This document shows positions 25,492 through 36,154 of a stretch of DNA of 64,000 nucleotides, in pieces. Under the pieces are notes generated by a model. That model did no database searches. It saw nothing but the letters and a program-made list of their open reading frames with translations, and had not been told where the DNA came from. Position numbers and translations under genes: made by a program. Position 1 is the first letter of the stretch. Every line of letters starts with the position of its first letter. The DNA is from Acanthacorydalis orientalis (Eukaryota; Arthropoda; Insecta; Megaloptera; Corydalidae), in assembly GCA_034766995.1 (NCBI GenBank), contig CM068316.1, positions 13,251,500 to 13,315,499 of the forward strand. The letters are read 5' to 3'.

Positions 25492-25875
25492 TATTTTATT
25501 TTGAAAACTGAACAGAGCTGGTAGCTAGTAGTTTAATTGTGATACTCTTATTCACATAAATCATGTACTGAGAACGGTTTAATTCATTATTAGAAAGTAC
25601 TTTGAACAATTTATATTTTTACTTTTCTGTTAAATATTACTTGTTCAAAACGAAATATAAATGCTGAACAGTTCATACTTCTCGATTTGTCTCTTCAAAT
25701 TTTCAGTCATTTTTTCGAAATCTCTATACCCAAGAACATTACATACTTTATATTTTTGTATTTTTATTAAATATTTTAAAAGACCGACATCAATATTGAA
25801 ACGTTTATATTTGGTAATCTTTATTTCTCCTAATTTATAATAATTTCTTTCAAATCTTAGTTTGTTTTCTTCATT
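25492..25875. repeat. Tandem duplication, unit 2, with an open minus-strand frame
   Basis: Second copy of the 384-base unit. An 80-codon minus-strand frame (25887 down to 25645) begins MKTDNEENKLRFERNYYKLG. It is charged, with little of the Phe/Tyr/Ile bias of random AT-rich frames. Unit 1 encodes a related but interrupted sequence. This could be the remnant of a coding repeat; no family was recognised. Confidence 0.8.
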
Positions 25876-26518
25876 ATCCGTTTTCATTATATTCTAGTCC
25901 ATTTTTTCATATCCTGATTATTTTCCTTCAGAATTTTATTTCTTATTAAATTATCTAATTTTTTCCATTAAATGACATTTTTTCTTCTTAAAATTTCAAA
26001 AAACCGGTACTTGTGTATGGCATAATGTAGCCGTTTTATATATGATTTCGGGAGGTATTCCAGATAACAGACAGTTTAATTTTCTTTGTCATACTAATGT
26101 AAATAGTTACTAACGATTCAAACCATTAGTTTACAATACAATAAATTAAGATGTTTTTGGATTTGATACTAAATAATGAGCCTGACCTTTTTGAATAAAG
26201 ACAGGATGTTTCCATACCTTTGAATAAATTGATTTTGAAAACTGGAATTACCTTGTTAATAATATGATTTTAATAGATAAACAAAAACGAATAAATATAG
26301 CTATCGGTTTTCAACAATTAGGGAAAGTTTAAGTACTATTTATGTATTATTTTATATTTGACTTGTTTTCTCTTAAGTTACTAAATTCGATTCTAACTGA
26401 CTACCTGTTAATATTTCTTTAAATACGATGTTATACAGTGTTGTACTGGATTTCAATCAGTTCAATTTGGTTGTTACTTTTTGTTATTTTAATTATTTAA
26501 ATAAAATCAACTTCAAGA

Positions 26519-26573
26519 TTTGGGCCGCGGGCCACTTTTTAGAGCCTTGTGGGCTGCATTTTTGACACCACCG
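26519..26573. repeat. GC-rich transposon-terminus-like remnant
   Basis: The sequence around GGGCCGCGGGCCACTTTTTA and GGGCTGCATTTTTGACACCA resembles hAT-type terminal repeats of the form 'GGCCGCATTTTTGACACC'. Only this end is visible. The family assignment is from memory of such termini and is tentative. Confidence 0.4.
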
Positions 26574-26949
26574 ATGTAAGGGATTATATAGAAAAAGGAC
26601 CTTAATAAAACCTTTGTATGTAGAATAATCGTTTTTTTTTTACTTCTGAAAAGTCGTTTCATTTATGACTTGCCCTCTTATATTCAGTTTGATTTCAATG
26701 CCGCTGTCTGGTTTAAAAGTGTTTAAAATTATGATACATGACTTACATGTGAATTGTTAAAACGAAGTATTTCAAATACAACTTTCACTGTTATGTAAAT
26801 AACGTACCGATTACAATGTCAATTTATTATCTATCTTCGTACAACACAGTTTGATTATAATATATCACCGTAACGTATCTTGTAAATACTTAATTACATT
26901 TAATATTAACAACCTAATTTAAATTAAAATTGATTTATCTTATTACCTA

Positions 26950-27420
26950 TATGAGCCACGTTCATTAAAGTCCAGAGAGAATGCATTGTAGATAAATTGC
27001 AGCCGAGACATCCCGTCGTCCTGTTCGTCTTTTGTGCAGATCTCTGTTTGAATAATTCGCCTCTCGTTACAGATAAGATGTGCTGTACACGTCACGTAGG
27101 ATTCCTGTTTTATTTTCAATACTTATCTCGTATTTCCTGTTATTTTCGTATTGAATTTTAAACAAAAATATCACCGACGGGTTTGCTTTTTTTACGATTA
27201 GGTTAGCTACGGCTTCGTATTATAAGTCGGTACGCTCTCGTACAGCCGGTTATGCCACGGGGACTAATATGTTTCAACTTGAAATGATATAAAAACTGAA
27301 TGAAGCTCTCATGCTCATTTTTGGATTTTCAACTTTACGTACGTGCCGTGAATGTGAAACATTCGTCCGTGTCATACTTTTTTAATCGAGATTTTTTACA
27401 CCGAAGTGTGTGTAAAAAAT
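26950..27420. other. Less AT-rich intronic block with GATA motifs and a hairpin
   Basis: Composition is more balanced than around it and no long frame is open. AGATAAG (about 27072) and its reverse form CTTATCT (about 27122) are GATA-type motifs. Near the end lies a perfect 14-base-pair hairpin. This is a candidate enhancer-like element within the long intron, inferred from composition only. Confidence 0.3.
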
Positions 27421-27423
27421 CTC
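27388..27423. other. Perfect 14-bp inverted repeat (hairpin), 8-base loop
   Basis: Arms GAGATTTTTTACAC (27388-27401) and GTGTAAAAAATCTC (27410-27423) are exact reverse complements with loop CGAAGTGT. It is too short for a typical insect miRNA precursor by itself. Confidence 0.7.
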
Positions 27424-27993
27424 TTTTGCGAACGTTATTAAAGTAGATATTGTACAAACACCAACAATAGTCATGTTATTAATTATTTTTAACACTGGCG
27501 AATTTGAATAACATATTTTCACTTAAAACGACGCGCAAAGTGTACGATAATTAAATTTATTCATTTCGATTGTGTTTTGATGTATGTGTGTGTGCATGTC
27601 ATTGCTACTAAAAAAAAAATTTCAAAAAAAACGCTTTGGTATTTTCATACGTTTTAGAAAATTGGTAGATTTTGTCAAATTGAACCACTTGTTTTATAAA
27701 ATACGTTCGAGTACGATGTACATTTTTATGTGTGAGTTTGTATAATATAAATAACCTTTCAAGTGTGTTTTTCATTTCATTCATATCCAGAAATATTTTA
27801 TACATCAAAGCGTTGGTTTGAAAGTACATACAAAAAGCACGGTTTGATTCTTAGAACGTCGGAAAAAAAAACTCGAATAAAAAGTAATAAAAAACGAACG
27901 TGAGATATGTTAAATGCTTGAGATACTTTTTTAATAAAAAATGACAATATTGTAATTTTGAATTTGAATTAATGGCATATAGATCAGTTTTAT

Positions 27994-28017
27994 TGAATGT
28001 AAAAGCACTATAGCTAG

Positions 28018-28076
<59 letters not shown>

Positions 28077-28280
28077 GTGTGTGTCTGCATATTCTAAACG
28101 TCTCTAGTTTCTACCAGCCTATATGAATCAAAGATTTGAATTTTTAAGAAAAGTGATTTTTTTAATCTATCATTTTTTTTCTAGTGACTATTTTTTTTAT
28201 CAGTTAAAGAACTGCATTAATTTATCTACTATGAAGCCTAATATTAGTTTATTATATATAATATATTATATATATATATA
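27994..28280. repeat. Tandem duplication with embedded (TA)n, unit 1
   Basis: The unit runs from TTGAATGTAAAAGCACTATA through a long (TA)n, GTGTCTGCATATTCT, CCTATATGAATCAAAGATTT and TTAGTTTATTATATA. It is repeated directly from about 28290 with small differences and a shorter TA tract. Confidence 0.85.
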
Positions 28281-28289
28281 TACGAGGGT

Positions 28290-28506
28290 TGAATGTAAAA
28301 GCACTATAGCTAGTAATATATATATATATATATAATGTGTGTCTGCATATTCTGCAAGTCTCTAGTTTCTACCCAGCCTATATGAATCAACGATTTGAAT
28401 TTTTGAGACAAGTAATTTTTTTAATCTATCATTTTTTTCTAGTGAAAATTTTTTTATCAGTTAAAGAACTGCATTAATTTATCTACCATGTAGCCTAATA
28501 TTAGTT

Positions 28507-28570
<64 letters not shown>
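28290..28570. repeat. Tandem duplication with embedded (TA)n, unit 2
   Basis: Second copy of the unit at 27994. It ends in a longer TA tract that leads directly into the mariner remnant beginning near 28576. Both units are followed by (TA)n and then ACGAGGG, so the junction itself appears to be part of the duplicated structure. Confidence 0.85.
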
Positions 28571-28575
<5 letters not shown>

Positions 28576-28578
<3 letters not shown>

Positions 28579-29739
28579 GAGGGCAATTTGAAAAGTTTGC
28601 GGCCTAACTATGAAAGAATATAACTTGCGTTTTTAGATTACTTTTATTTTTAAATATGATCCCTCTAAACTTCAATGCACTTCATCCAGCGATGCTCCAG
28701 TGCTTTTTGCTGTCCCGGAAATCCTTTTCTAGGAGGTCCTCAAAATAGCGATTCACTATTGCTATCAGTTCTTCATTTGACGGAAATCGCCTACCACCAA
28801 GGATTTTTTTAAGTTTTGGGAACAGATTGAAATTTGACAGGGCAAAATCTGGAGAATAAGCTGGATGGGGCCGCAAATAATATTTCAATTCGCAGTTTTA
28901 CCATGGATACAACACCTGTATGGCGACGTGCATTGTCCTGATGGAAAATGATTTTTTTTTTTTTGATAAACCTGGTCTTTTCTCAAGAAATGTTTGATCG
29001 AGTTGATCCAAAAGTATAGCATAATATTCTCCCATTATCTTTTGACCTTTGGAAGGTAGTTAATTAGCAGAACTCTTTTAGTATCCCAAAAATTGAAGCC
29101 ATAACTTTTCCAGCGGATAAAACTGATTTTGCTTTGTTTATTAGCAGTGAATCACCATATTTTCATTGCTGTGATTGTTGTTTTGACTCTGGAGTGTGAT
29201 GGTGAATCGAAGTCTCATCTACAGTCACAAATTGCCGGATAAAGCCAGACGTATCCCTCTTAAATTGATCCAAACAGTCTCGGGACATTGTACTCGAATG
29301 CGTTTATGATCAATTGTCAGCAAATGCGGAACCCATTTTACCGATAGCTTTTTAATACCTAATTCTTCAGTTAGGCTGTGATACACGGCTTGATCTAAGG
29401 TATCCACAACCTTAGCAATTTCGGACATCTTTAATCGCCGATCCTATAAGACAATTACATGCAATTTGTGGATGATTTCTTCTGCCGTTGAAGTTTTCGA
29501 ACGTCCACTACGTGGGTTATCTTCTAAGCTTCTACGGCCATATTTAAATTAAACTGCCCATTTCTTTACGATTGTATACGAAGGTGCATTATCACTCAGT
29601 ATATTTTTCATCTCATTAAAGATTTCTGTTGGCATTAAGCTTTTTTTTTGACAAAAAACTTTGTCACCGCACGATGTTAACTTTTAAATTGATATTTGAA
29701 ACAAACTGCTTGACACATTTATTATAGACTTTTAGGTTA

Positions 29740-29742
<3 letters not shown>
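28576..29742 (-). pseudogene. Decayed mariner element inserted between (TA)n tracts
   Basis: The terminus ACGAGGGCAATTTGAAAAGT is at the left (transposase 3' end). Reading the minus strand from about 29640, a start MPTEIFNEMKNILSD is followed by a helix-turn-helix region with SGRSKTSTAEE, then SEIAKVVDTLDQAVYHSL, ELGIKKLSVKWVPHLLT, and finally HPAYSPDFALSNFNLFPKLK with LGGRRFPSNEE (28682-28888). Several frameshifts and stops break the frame, and the middle catalytic segment is eroded. The right end lacks a recognisable inverted copy of the left terminus. (TA)n tracts flank it on both sides, consistent with TA target preference. Confidence 0.9.
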
Positions 29743-29794
<52 letters not shown>

Positions 29795-29819
29795 TATATA
29801 TTATATATATATAATATAT

Positions 29820-29874
<55 letters not shown>

Positions 29875-29876
29875 TA
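29741..29876. repeat. (TA)n microsatellite with ATAATA interruptions
   Basis: About 130 bases of TA units with four ATAATATA phase shifts. It directly abuts the mariner remnant. Confidence 0.95.
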
Positions 29877-30149
29877 TAAATATTTCTATTTTTGCCGGGG
29901 GATGCAAGTAAAACTAAAACTGTTCTAATTATAGAAACGTGTATGTTATTTTGATTAAAATGTATAAACTTTATTGCTTAATTCGTCAGGTAAACTAGAA
30001 CTTCAACATGTATTTCCTTTACGTACAAATCTCAAGTGAACTTGAGTCTGTATTTATATACTCACATTCATTCCTGTAAATTAATATTTTTGATATGTAT
30101 ATTTTATACAGTGGATTGTAGGTAGAAGTTTAAAACAAATATAGTAACG

Positions 30150-30157
30150 TTTCATTA

Positions 30158-30207
<50 letters not shown>

Positions 30208-30223
30208 TATATATACGTTTCAT

Positions 30224-30277
<54 letters not shown>

Positions 30278-30285
30278 TACTCTAC

Positions 30286-30335
<50 letters not shown>

Positions 30336-30345
30336 TACTCTACTA

Positions 30346-30407
<62 letters not shown>
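30150..30407. repeat. Higher-order (TA)n minisatellite
   Basis: Four TA tracts are separated by repeated spacers: CGTTTCATTACTATA occurs twice and TTCTACTCTACTACTATA twice. Two tracts share the interruption TAAATATATATA. The pattern indicates stepwise duplication of spacer-plus-tract units. Confidence 0.9.
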
Positions 30408-31589
30408 ATTTTAAAAGTGCAAATTTAGCTCGAAGGTGTATAGTAATGTTATTTTTTGTTATTTGAATAAATTTCTTCCTCATCGTTTTGATTTCCTCAG
30501 TGAATTCACTTATCTAATACTTCTTCCATTTGCAAACCACATGCATAAATATGTCTCGGATAACATATTTGTTCGTCGAATACATTTACTTGCGCTCGTT
30601 CTCTTGTAGGTGTTCGCCATATGTTTGCATATGAAAGCAGTGCACTCGCAGACACATAGTTTCAATATTACATGTTTCTTGTGTGGGAGAACAGACCCAC
30701 AGATTTACAATGACAATCTTAGTGTTAATAGGAACTTATAAATTTAATATAGGTATTTTTAATTCGTTTTACTATTGTTTTATTTTAATGGATTATTTGA
30801 CCGTATGTATGTAGAGTATTGACACACATGTTTTTAATATGAATGATAAGGAATGTTTAAAACATTTAATTATAATTTCATTGTTTTGTCATTCGATTTA
30901 CGAAATCATCATAATGGTAACAATGAAGAATATTTTATGTGTATATTTATACATACACACATACTGTTAACGTGTGGCTAAAGTATTTATTGAAACGTGT
31001 TATATAGTTTTTCTTGATATCAAAAATGAGTAAACATTGGGTTTATAAGTTTATGGCGATAGTCATATACATTTTATAGAACGTGTGATCTTACTGATAA
31101 TATCTGTAATCGTTTTCAAGTATTGACTTTAATAGGTATATATGTTGTTTTAGTACGAATTTAAAGTTATAAACGTGTTATATGTTTTTTATATTTTCTT
31201 TGTTTAAGAAGATTATTCTTTAACTTATTAAATTAATTTATTATGCTTGTTGTTTTATTACATATATTAATGATTAAAAGAAAAACTTCATTTCTGTATT
31301 ACAATAGTGTAGTAATTTAAGTAAAATTATTCGCATTTTGTGTGAAACATGAATAAATGCATATAAAAAACTATAAAGGTATGTTAACACTACCTGGTAC
31401 TAATATAGTTTTCTAATTTCATTTTGTGAGTTTATTGATCTCAATCGAGCTTTTTTATTTTAGAATGTTTTCGAGTACAGTCAAAATTTAACACATAAAA
31501 TTTTGTGATCTTAATCAAAATTTTGTGCTATTCAGTCTTATTTTGGCATTTGGTGTTATTAATTTACTCTTTTATGAATAATTCTGTTT
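30408..31589. other. AT-rich intronic sequence without recognised content
   Basis: No coding or transposon sequence was recognised in about 1.2 kb. Confidence 0.4.
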
Positions 31590-31622
31590 ATATATATATA
31601 TATGTAACAGAATATGTATGTG

Positions 31623-31681
<59 letters not shown>

Positions 31682-31699
31682 GTATATAGAATATGTATG

Positions 31700-31746
<47 letters not shown>
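31590..31746. repeat. (TA)n microsatellite, three tracts
   Basis: TA tracts separated by related spacers containing AGAATATGTATGTGTATA. It ends about 45 bases before a mariner derivative. Confidence 0.95.
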
Positions 31747-31749
<3 letters not shown>

Positions 31750-31792
31750 GCAATCAGACATCAGTATTTGTCTGTAGAATTTAAATGTATTA

Positions 31793-32353
31793 TTAGATTG
31801 GTTGAAAAATAATTGCTGTTTATGATAATTTTAATAATATGCGATATTTGAGATTCCTAGCTGTTTTAGTGGCACAGAACTGGTGAATGACTAACGCTTA
31901 ACTTTTGTGCAAACTCTCAAATTGTTGTGCGTGGTTTTGATTTAACTAACGCCTTCAGTTGTTCGTTATGCAGTGAAAAAGAACGCTTACAAGCCTCTTT
32001 ATCTTCAAAGCTCTCGTCCTCAGCACATTTTTGGAACCATCATTGCACCGTACGTTCTTAAACTGTACCCACGTTAAAAGCATCGTTTAATTTACAAACA
32101 GTTTCTGTTGCTTATTACCCATTTTGAACTCGTACGAAAAATGCTCTTATTTGCTTCTTTTCCATCTTTAATTCAATAGCTTAATTTGAACTAACATTAA
32201 TAAGAAAACCCAAGTAGATGTTACCAAAATATAGATCGAAAAATGTACTTTAAAATGATATTGACACGAACACGAGGAAATGGCACTTTTATTGAAAAAA
32301 TTAAGGTTAGGATTCAGAAAACGAAAACAGCAATTATTTTCCTACCAACATAA
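31793..32353 (-). mobile_element. Internally deleted mariner derivative (SETMAR/Hsmar1-like termini)
   Basis: Termini TTAGATTGGTTGAAAAATAA (left) and, inverted, TTATGTTGGTAGGAAAATAA (right) end in TA dinucleotides at 31791-31792 and 32354-32355. On the minus strand the start of a transposase N-terminus (MEKKQIRAFF-like) is visible, followed by TTCAAAACGGG-type sequence; the catalytic part is gone. It is the inverted equivalent of the copy at 41822-42305, and the two share flanking sequence. Confidence 0.8.
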
Positions 32354-32520
32354 TACAAGTGTAATCTGTTTTGTTATTGAAAACTAGTAGAATAATTTTA
32401 TATTGCAATAAATGTCTTAAAATTTACAGATTTTTAGTTAATGGTTAATTATTTCCATTATCAGTATTTTGTTATACAATGTTTTTAATAGAGGTTGTTT
32501 TATTAAACTTATTAAGAATC
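32354..32520. repeat. Segment duplicated in inverted orientation at 41661-41821
   Basis: This 165-base non-mariner flank (TAATACAAGTGTAATCTGTT onwards, ending AGGTTGTTTTATTAAACTTA) is nearly identical to the reverse complement of 41661-41821. In both places it is joined to the same end of a mariner derivative. Confidence 0.85.
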
Positions 32521-32523
32521 AAT

Positions 32524-32730
32524 GTCTTTCACAAATGAATTGTTCACACGCTTTATAAAATCACCGATTTTTCTGTAACTAAACATTTTGATGATAATAG
32601 CATTGCGATCGAAATGTGTATAGCAACAAACAAAAATGATTAATAATCATTTATTGGATATTTTTGAGCGGGAAAAAATGTTTGTGGAGCAGGTAAAAAT
32701 TAAATTATAAAAGTGAGTTTAGCAAAACTG
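32524..32730. repeat. MITE family A, copy 6 (both arms)
   Basis: The left arm ATGTCTTTCACAAATGAATT and the right arm TGTTTGTGGAGCAGG with GTGAGTTTAGCAAAACTG surround TGATTAATAATCATTTATTG. It lies directly against the duplicated segment. Confidence 0.7.
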
Positions 32731-33448
32731 TATTGTATGATCTATCGTTATACAATTTAGTATGACATCATAAAAATTAAATATAGTATTTGGTTATCTA
32801 TTTATTTAAATAAGGAATTCACAAGATATCATTCTATACAAATTGTTTACTTTATTAATCTTTGCAGTACTATTTGTAGGACATGAATATTTGGGGCTTT
32901 GTTTGCTGAGTAGTTGATTGGATCACATTTTCTGCAAGATTAATTGTATCTTTCTTTATTTACAGAAACTATTTCCTTTAGAAGTATTTTTATAATATTA
33001 GTTAATCATTGAAGTGCCTTGTTTACCATCTTTTCAAAAGAAACATATTTAAAATAAAAATTTCAAATCAACTCCATATTGTTTATTTCTGTTCAGTATT
33101 TATATTTATTGTCTTCCTTACATTTCCTGTTGATACTACGACTTGTAGCGATATTTCCTTATTTTAGTATCATTTAAATGAATTGCTTGAAATTTTTACA
33201 ACTATTCATTGATATATTTTTTGAAAAAAAAAAAATTTTTTTTCAGTGTAGTGGAATACACATGTCGTATAAACGAACGTCTTTCAAATGACATACTGTT
33301 TGACTTTTGAAAAAATTGTCATAAAAATAGTCTTTAACATTCAATTTGTATCAAATTTATATATATATATATATATATATTTATTGTGTTGATTACATAA
33401 AATTTATACATGTAAGTAAATATCTAATAACTTATTCTTTTTTTGCAG
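32731..33448. other. Distal part of the long intron, AT-rich
   Basis: No recognised repeat besides a short (TA)n at about 33359-33380. It ends in the polypyrimidine tract and acceptor TTTTTTTGCAG just before 33449. Confidence 0.4.
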
Positions 33449-33575
33449 ATCAATCGGGAAACACTACAGTCTAGAAAAAAATCAGCAATTTGCACAAATA
33501 GCCTCGGATCTCTTAAAAACGATCGCCAACAAATCCGTAAAACGTTACATAAATAAACATAGTTTAGATATGTGA
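33449..33575 (+). CDS. Exon 2 of the candidate two-exon small gene (C-terminal 41 residues)
   Basis: Preceded by a strong acceptor (TTCTTTTTTTGCAG, AG at 33447-33448). The first base completes an Arg codon from exon 1, and the frame then runs SIGKHYSLEKNQQFAQIASD onward for 41 residues to TGA at 33573-33575. The sequence is charged and helical-looking (LLKTIANKSVKRYI), unlike the Phe/Tyr/Ile-rich random frames around it. Codon composition is less AT-rich than the flanks. Joined to exon 1 the protein is 69 residues. No family is recognised; there is no transmembrane segment or zinc motif. The fit of acceptor, phase, stop and poly(A) signal is the support. The exon could instead belong to another upstream exon I missed. 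Confidence 0.55.
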
Positions 33576-33609
33576 TTCACACTACATTATAAATTAAAGC
33601 AACAATCCA

Positions 33610-33615
33610 AATAAA
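33610..33615 (+). terminator. Candidate poly(A) signal of the small gene
   Basis: AATAAA lies 35 bases after the stop codon at 33573-33575, the expected position for a compact 3' UTR. Confidence 0.5.
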
Positions 33616-34239
33616 TTCAGCAGCATTCTCTGCAGTGGCGTACCCGCGCATTCAATTTATACATGTGATAAAAGTACGTGTACGTGCGCGTAGTATCTTT
33701 TTTTTGTTAAATTTCGCGTCGAGTGATAAGCAGACGATACTATAAAGGTGACGCACATTTTATTATCATTATTTTTTAAATATTCAACGTAAATTTTACC
33801 TTTTAAACTAAATAATTTGTTTAAAAAACACACAAATTTATTAGTGTTTCTGAATGCTCAAAAATATATATGAATTTATACAATTGACGTGATTTAATAT
33901 AAGTGTTTTGAGTTATTACTGAGAACGGTGAGAACGGTTCTTAATATATATATATCTGAAGTTTCGGTTGAAAATTTTATCATATTACACTAATTATAGT
34001 CTCTAATAAGCGGCTCAATTTTTTAAATAAATTTAGTTAAAAGTTGCTTTGTTATTAAAATAAATAATACATAATATTGATAAATAAGAATTTATATTAT
34101 TTTTAATTATATCAATTTAAAAAAAATACTGCCACGTATTGAAAATATTAATTACTACAATTAAAAGCAATTTTATTGAGACAGTAATAAAAATAGTGAA
34201 AATTAAAGAAAAGTGACTATTAGTTGTCATCAACGGATT

Positions 34240-34248
34240 TATAAAAAG
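34240..34248 (+). promoter_or_regulatory. TATA-like box upstream of the prominin-like exon
   Basis: TATAAAAAG lies 135 bases before the ATG at 34375, with a TCA-containing initiator-like sequence about 17-50 bases further on. It could be the core promoter. Alternatively the exon may be spliced to upstream untranslated exons. Confidence 0.4.
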
Positions 34249-34374
34249 GGAAACAATCATAAATCGCGTATAGAATAGAAGACTCCACTCATAAATCACT
34301 ATTACTACGTGCCAAGTAGATCAATACAAAAATACAGTATTGTTGATACGCGAGGAAATAAATACAGCACTAAA

Positions 34375-34669
34375 ATGCAGCGTGTTAAGTTTTCACATTT
34401 ATTTATTACCGTCAGCGTTGCGATTGTCCTCACGACCTTTTGGTTAGGAGCCAGTGCAAGTTTCACGACGCGCGTGAAGGGAATCAGTGCTGATTTGGAG
34501 ACAGCTTTAGGAAGGATAATAAATGTTGATAATGTGACTTATACGCAGCTTCCGGCCGACATGAAATACAACAGCTCGACAGAGTTCTATCCTAGAGGCA
34601 TGATGGGATTGTACAACATCACCAAATTGTTTATTGAAGTTATCTTGTCCAAAGGACCGTTGCCAGAAG
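34375..34669 (+). CDS. Prominin-like protein, first coding exon (partial gene)
   Basis: The ATG at 34375 (AAAATGC context) opens 98 codons and ends at the donor GAAG|GTGAGT (GT at 34670-34671), phase 1. Residues 1-10 are basic and residues 10-30 form a hydrophobic signal-peptide or signal-anchor segment ending GASASF. A stretch with YTQLPAD, then NSSTEF and RGMMGLYNITKLFIEVILSK, ending in PLPEG, matches the N-terminal extracellular region of prominins (pattern: Tyr/Leu/Pro, then a Gly-x-x-Gly-Leu/Ile block preceding the first transmembrane region). NVT, NSS and NIT are possible N-glycosylation sites. Prominins are five-pass membrane glycoproteins of plasma-membrane protrusions; in flies a prominin acts in photoreceptors. 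An in-frame GTG at 34309 is not the start. No second exon was found before the window end, so the following intron is probably at least 29 kb. Confidence 0.7.
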
Positions 34670-34896
34670 GTGAGTTTGTTTTTCTATATATTATTATAAA
34701 TAGATGCAGGCTCGTGTCTATTTACCATGATGTTTATTTTCATTCCAGTTTTGCTTTGATCAAACTGATTTTCATGTTACATAAAATTAATTCGTGATTT
34801 AACCCTTTGCGATCGTATTAATTTTATACACAGCTGCCATGCTGGTCGCAAATAATTTTCATTGAACGAACACTAATAGTATAATGCAAGGTTATA

Positions 34897-35305
34897 TTAG
34901 GTGGATGCAACATAATTGCAGTTTTTATCATTTTAAGTTTGGCGCTGATTTTTCTAGTTATCATTATCTGTTGTTATAGTCATGTGATACATCATTGTAA
35001 ACAATGAAAGTACTACTACTGATTTTAGCTTATGTCTGCCGTTTCCATTCTTTAGTATTGTTTGATATAACCTCTTATATTAGTCATGGAAAAAGTAAAT
35101 TCATGCGATTTTGTTGTATGATTTTAAATTGGGATGTAAAGCAACTGAAACTGTTTGAAATATCAAACTTGTTTTTGGTGAAAAGTGAATGTACAGCTCA
35201 ACACTGATTCCAAAATTTTCTTGATTGAAACGAAAGCTTTGATGATGAGAAGGGTCGTGGATGTCCTTCAACCATAGACAGTAATGATTTAAGAACCATT
35301 ATTGA

Positions 35306-35309
<4 letters not shown>
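34897..35309 (+). pseudogene. Mariner 5' fragment cut off by a TA microsatellite
   Basis: It begins after a TA with TTAGGTGGATGCAACATAAT, which resembles the termini at 41388 and 41822 and SETMAR-type mariners. Near 35238 a frame reads FDDEKGRGCPSTID, the conserved segment after the mariner N-terminal domain. Homology stops where the (TA)n tract begins at about 35310. Confidence 0.75.

Positions 35310-35375
<66 letters not shown>
35310..35375. repeat. (TA)n microsatellite
   Basis: About 32 TA units, abutting the truncated mariner. Confidence 0.95.
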
Positions 35376-35378
<3 letters not shown>

Positions 35379-35579
35379 GGTGATTCAACTTAGGTTTTCA
35401 CAAAACAGTATTAAAAAAACGCAAAAATAAAAAAAAACATGTTATCCCTCTTTTAGTATTCTAGTTCAATTGTATTTTACTATTGAATTAAACTAAAATA
35501 CTAAATAAAAAATAACATACTTTTCTTAACTCCTGCGCCCTCTTTTAATGCATCCATGTGGAAACCTAAATTGAATCCC

Positions 35580-35593
35580 CTATATATACGTAC

Positions 35594-35660
<67 letters not shown>
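35580..35660. repeat. (TA)n microsatellite
   Basis: About 30 TA units after a short TACGTACATG stretch. Confidence 0.95.
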
Positions 35661-35661
<1 letters not shown>

Positions 35662-35838
35662 TTATTCCCTTATATATTTTATATGTAATTATTTTCCTCC
35701 TTCCTGCCTGATGAATTGAAAAACGCAAAATTTAAATTGTAAAAAAATCATAATATTTTATAAAATTATATTATAATCTTTTATTACACTAAATGTTTTT
35801 AGTTTAGTCATAATTGGCACATTACTTTCGATACAATG

Positions 35839-36154
35839 CAGTTCCGACACTGGCTGAATTCACTTTCATAAACGAATTCTTTTTTCAGACTACAAACCAT
35901 AAAACTTTTCTGATCATAATTGTTCAATAAATGACTCATGGTCATTTTTGATTTTTGTGTATGCGGATTTTGATTTTAATAAAGATACAGAACTCTGAGT
36001 TTTCTGCACTGTATCGCTCTAAAAATGACAAGAAACAAATAAAAATGCTAAATAATCAATTATTTGGTATTTTTAATTAGCATTTATGCTATGGTTTGTG
36101 GAGTGAAAAAAGAATTCATTTGTTAAAGTGAATTTAGCTACATTCTCAGAACTG
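35839..36154. repeat. MITE family A, copy 7 (complete, best example)
   Basis: The left terminus CAGTTCCGACACTGGCTGAA and the inverted right terminus CAGTTCTGAGAATGTAGCTA bound a 316-base element. The arms share TTCACTTTCATAAACGAATTC, CTACAAACCATA and their reverse complements, so the whole sequence can fold into one long hairpin. There is no coding capacity. The target-site duplication is not obvious. Confidence 0.85.

Noticed and set aside
27388..27423. microRNA precursor
   Set aside because: The stem is only 14 bp with an 8-base loop and does not extend. Insect miRNA precursors need roughly 22 or more paired bases per arm.
34309..34311. Start of the prominin-like protein at 34309
   Set aside because: The codon is GTG. 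The in-frame ATG at 34375 has a better context and directly precedes the signal-like hydrophobic segment.
34799..34896. Third piggyBac-type end (TTAACCCTTTGCGATCG)
   Set aside because: Only one end with a weak inverted partner (GGTCGCAAATAA) is visible before the mariner fragment begins, so no element could be bounded.
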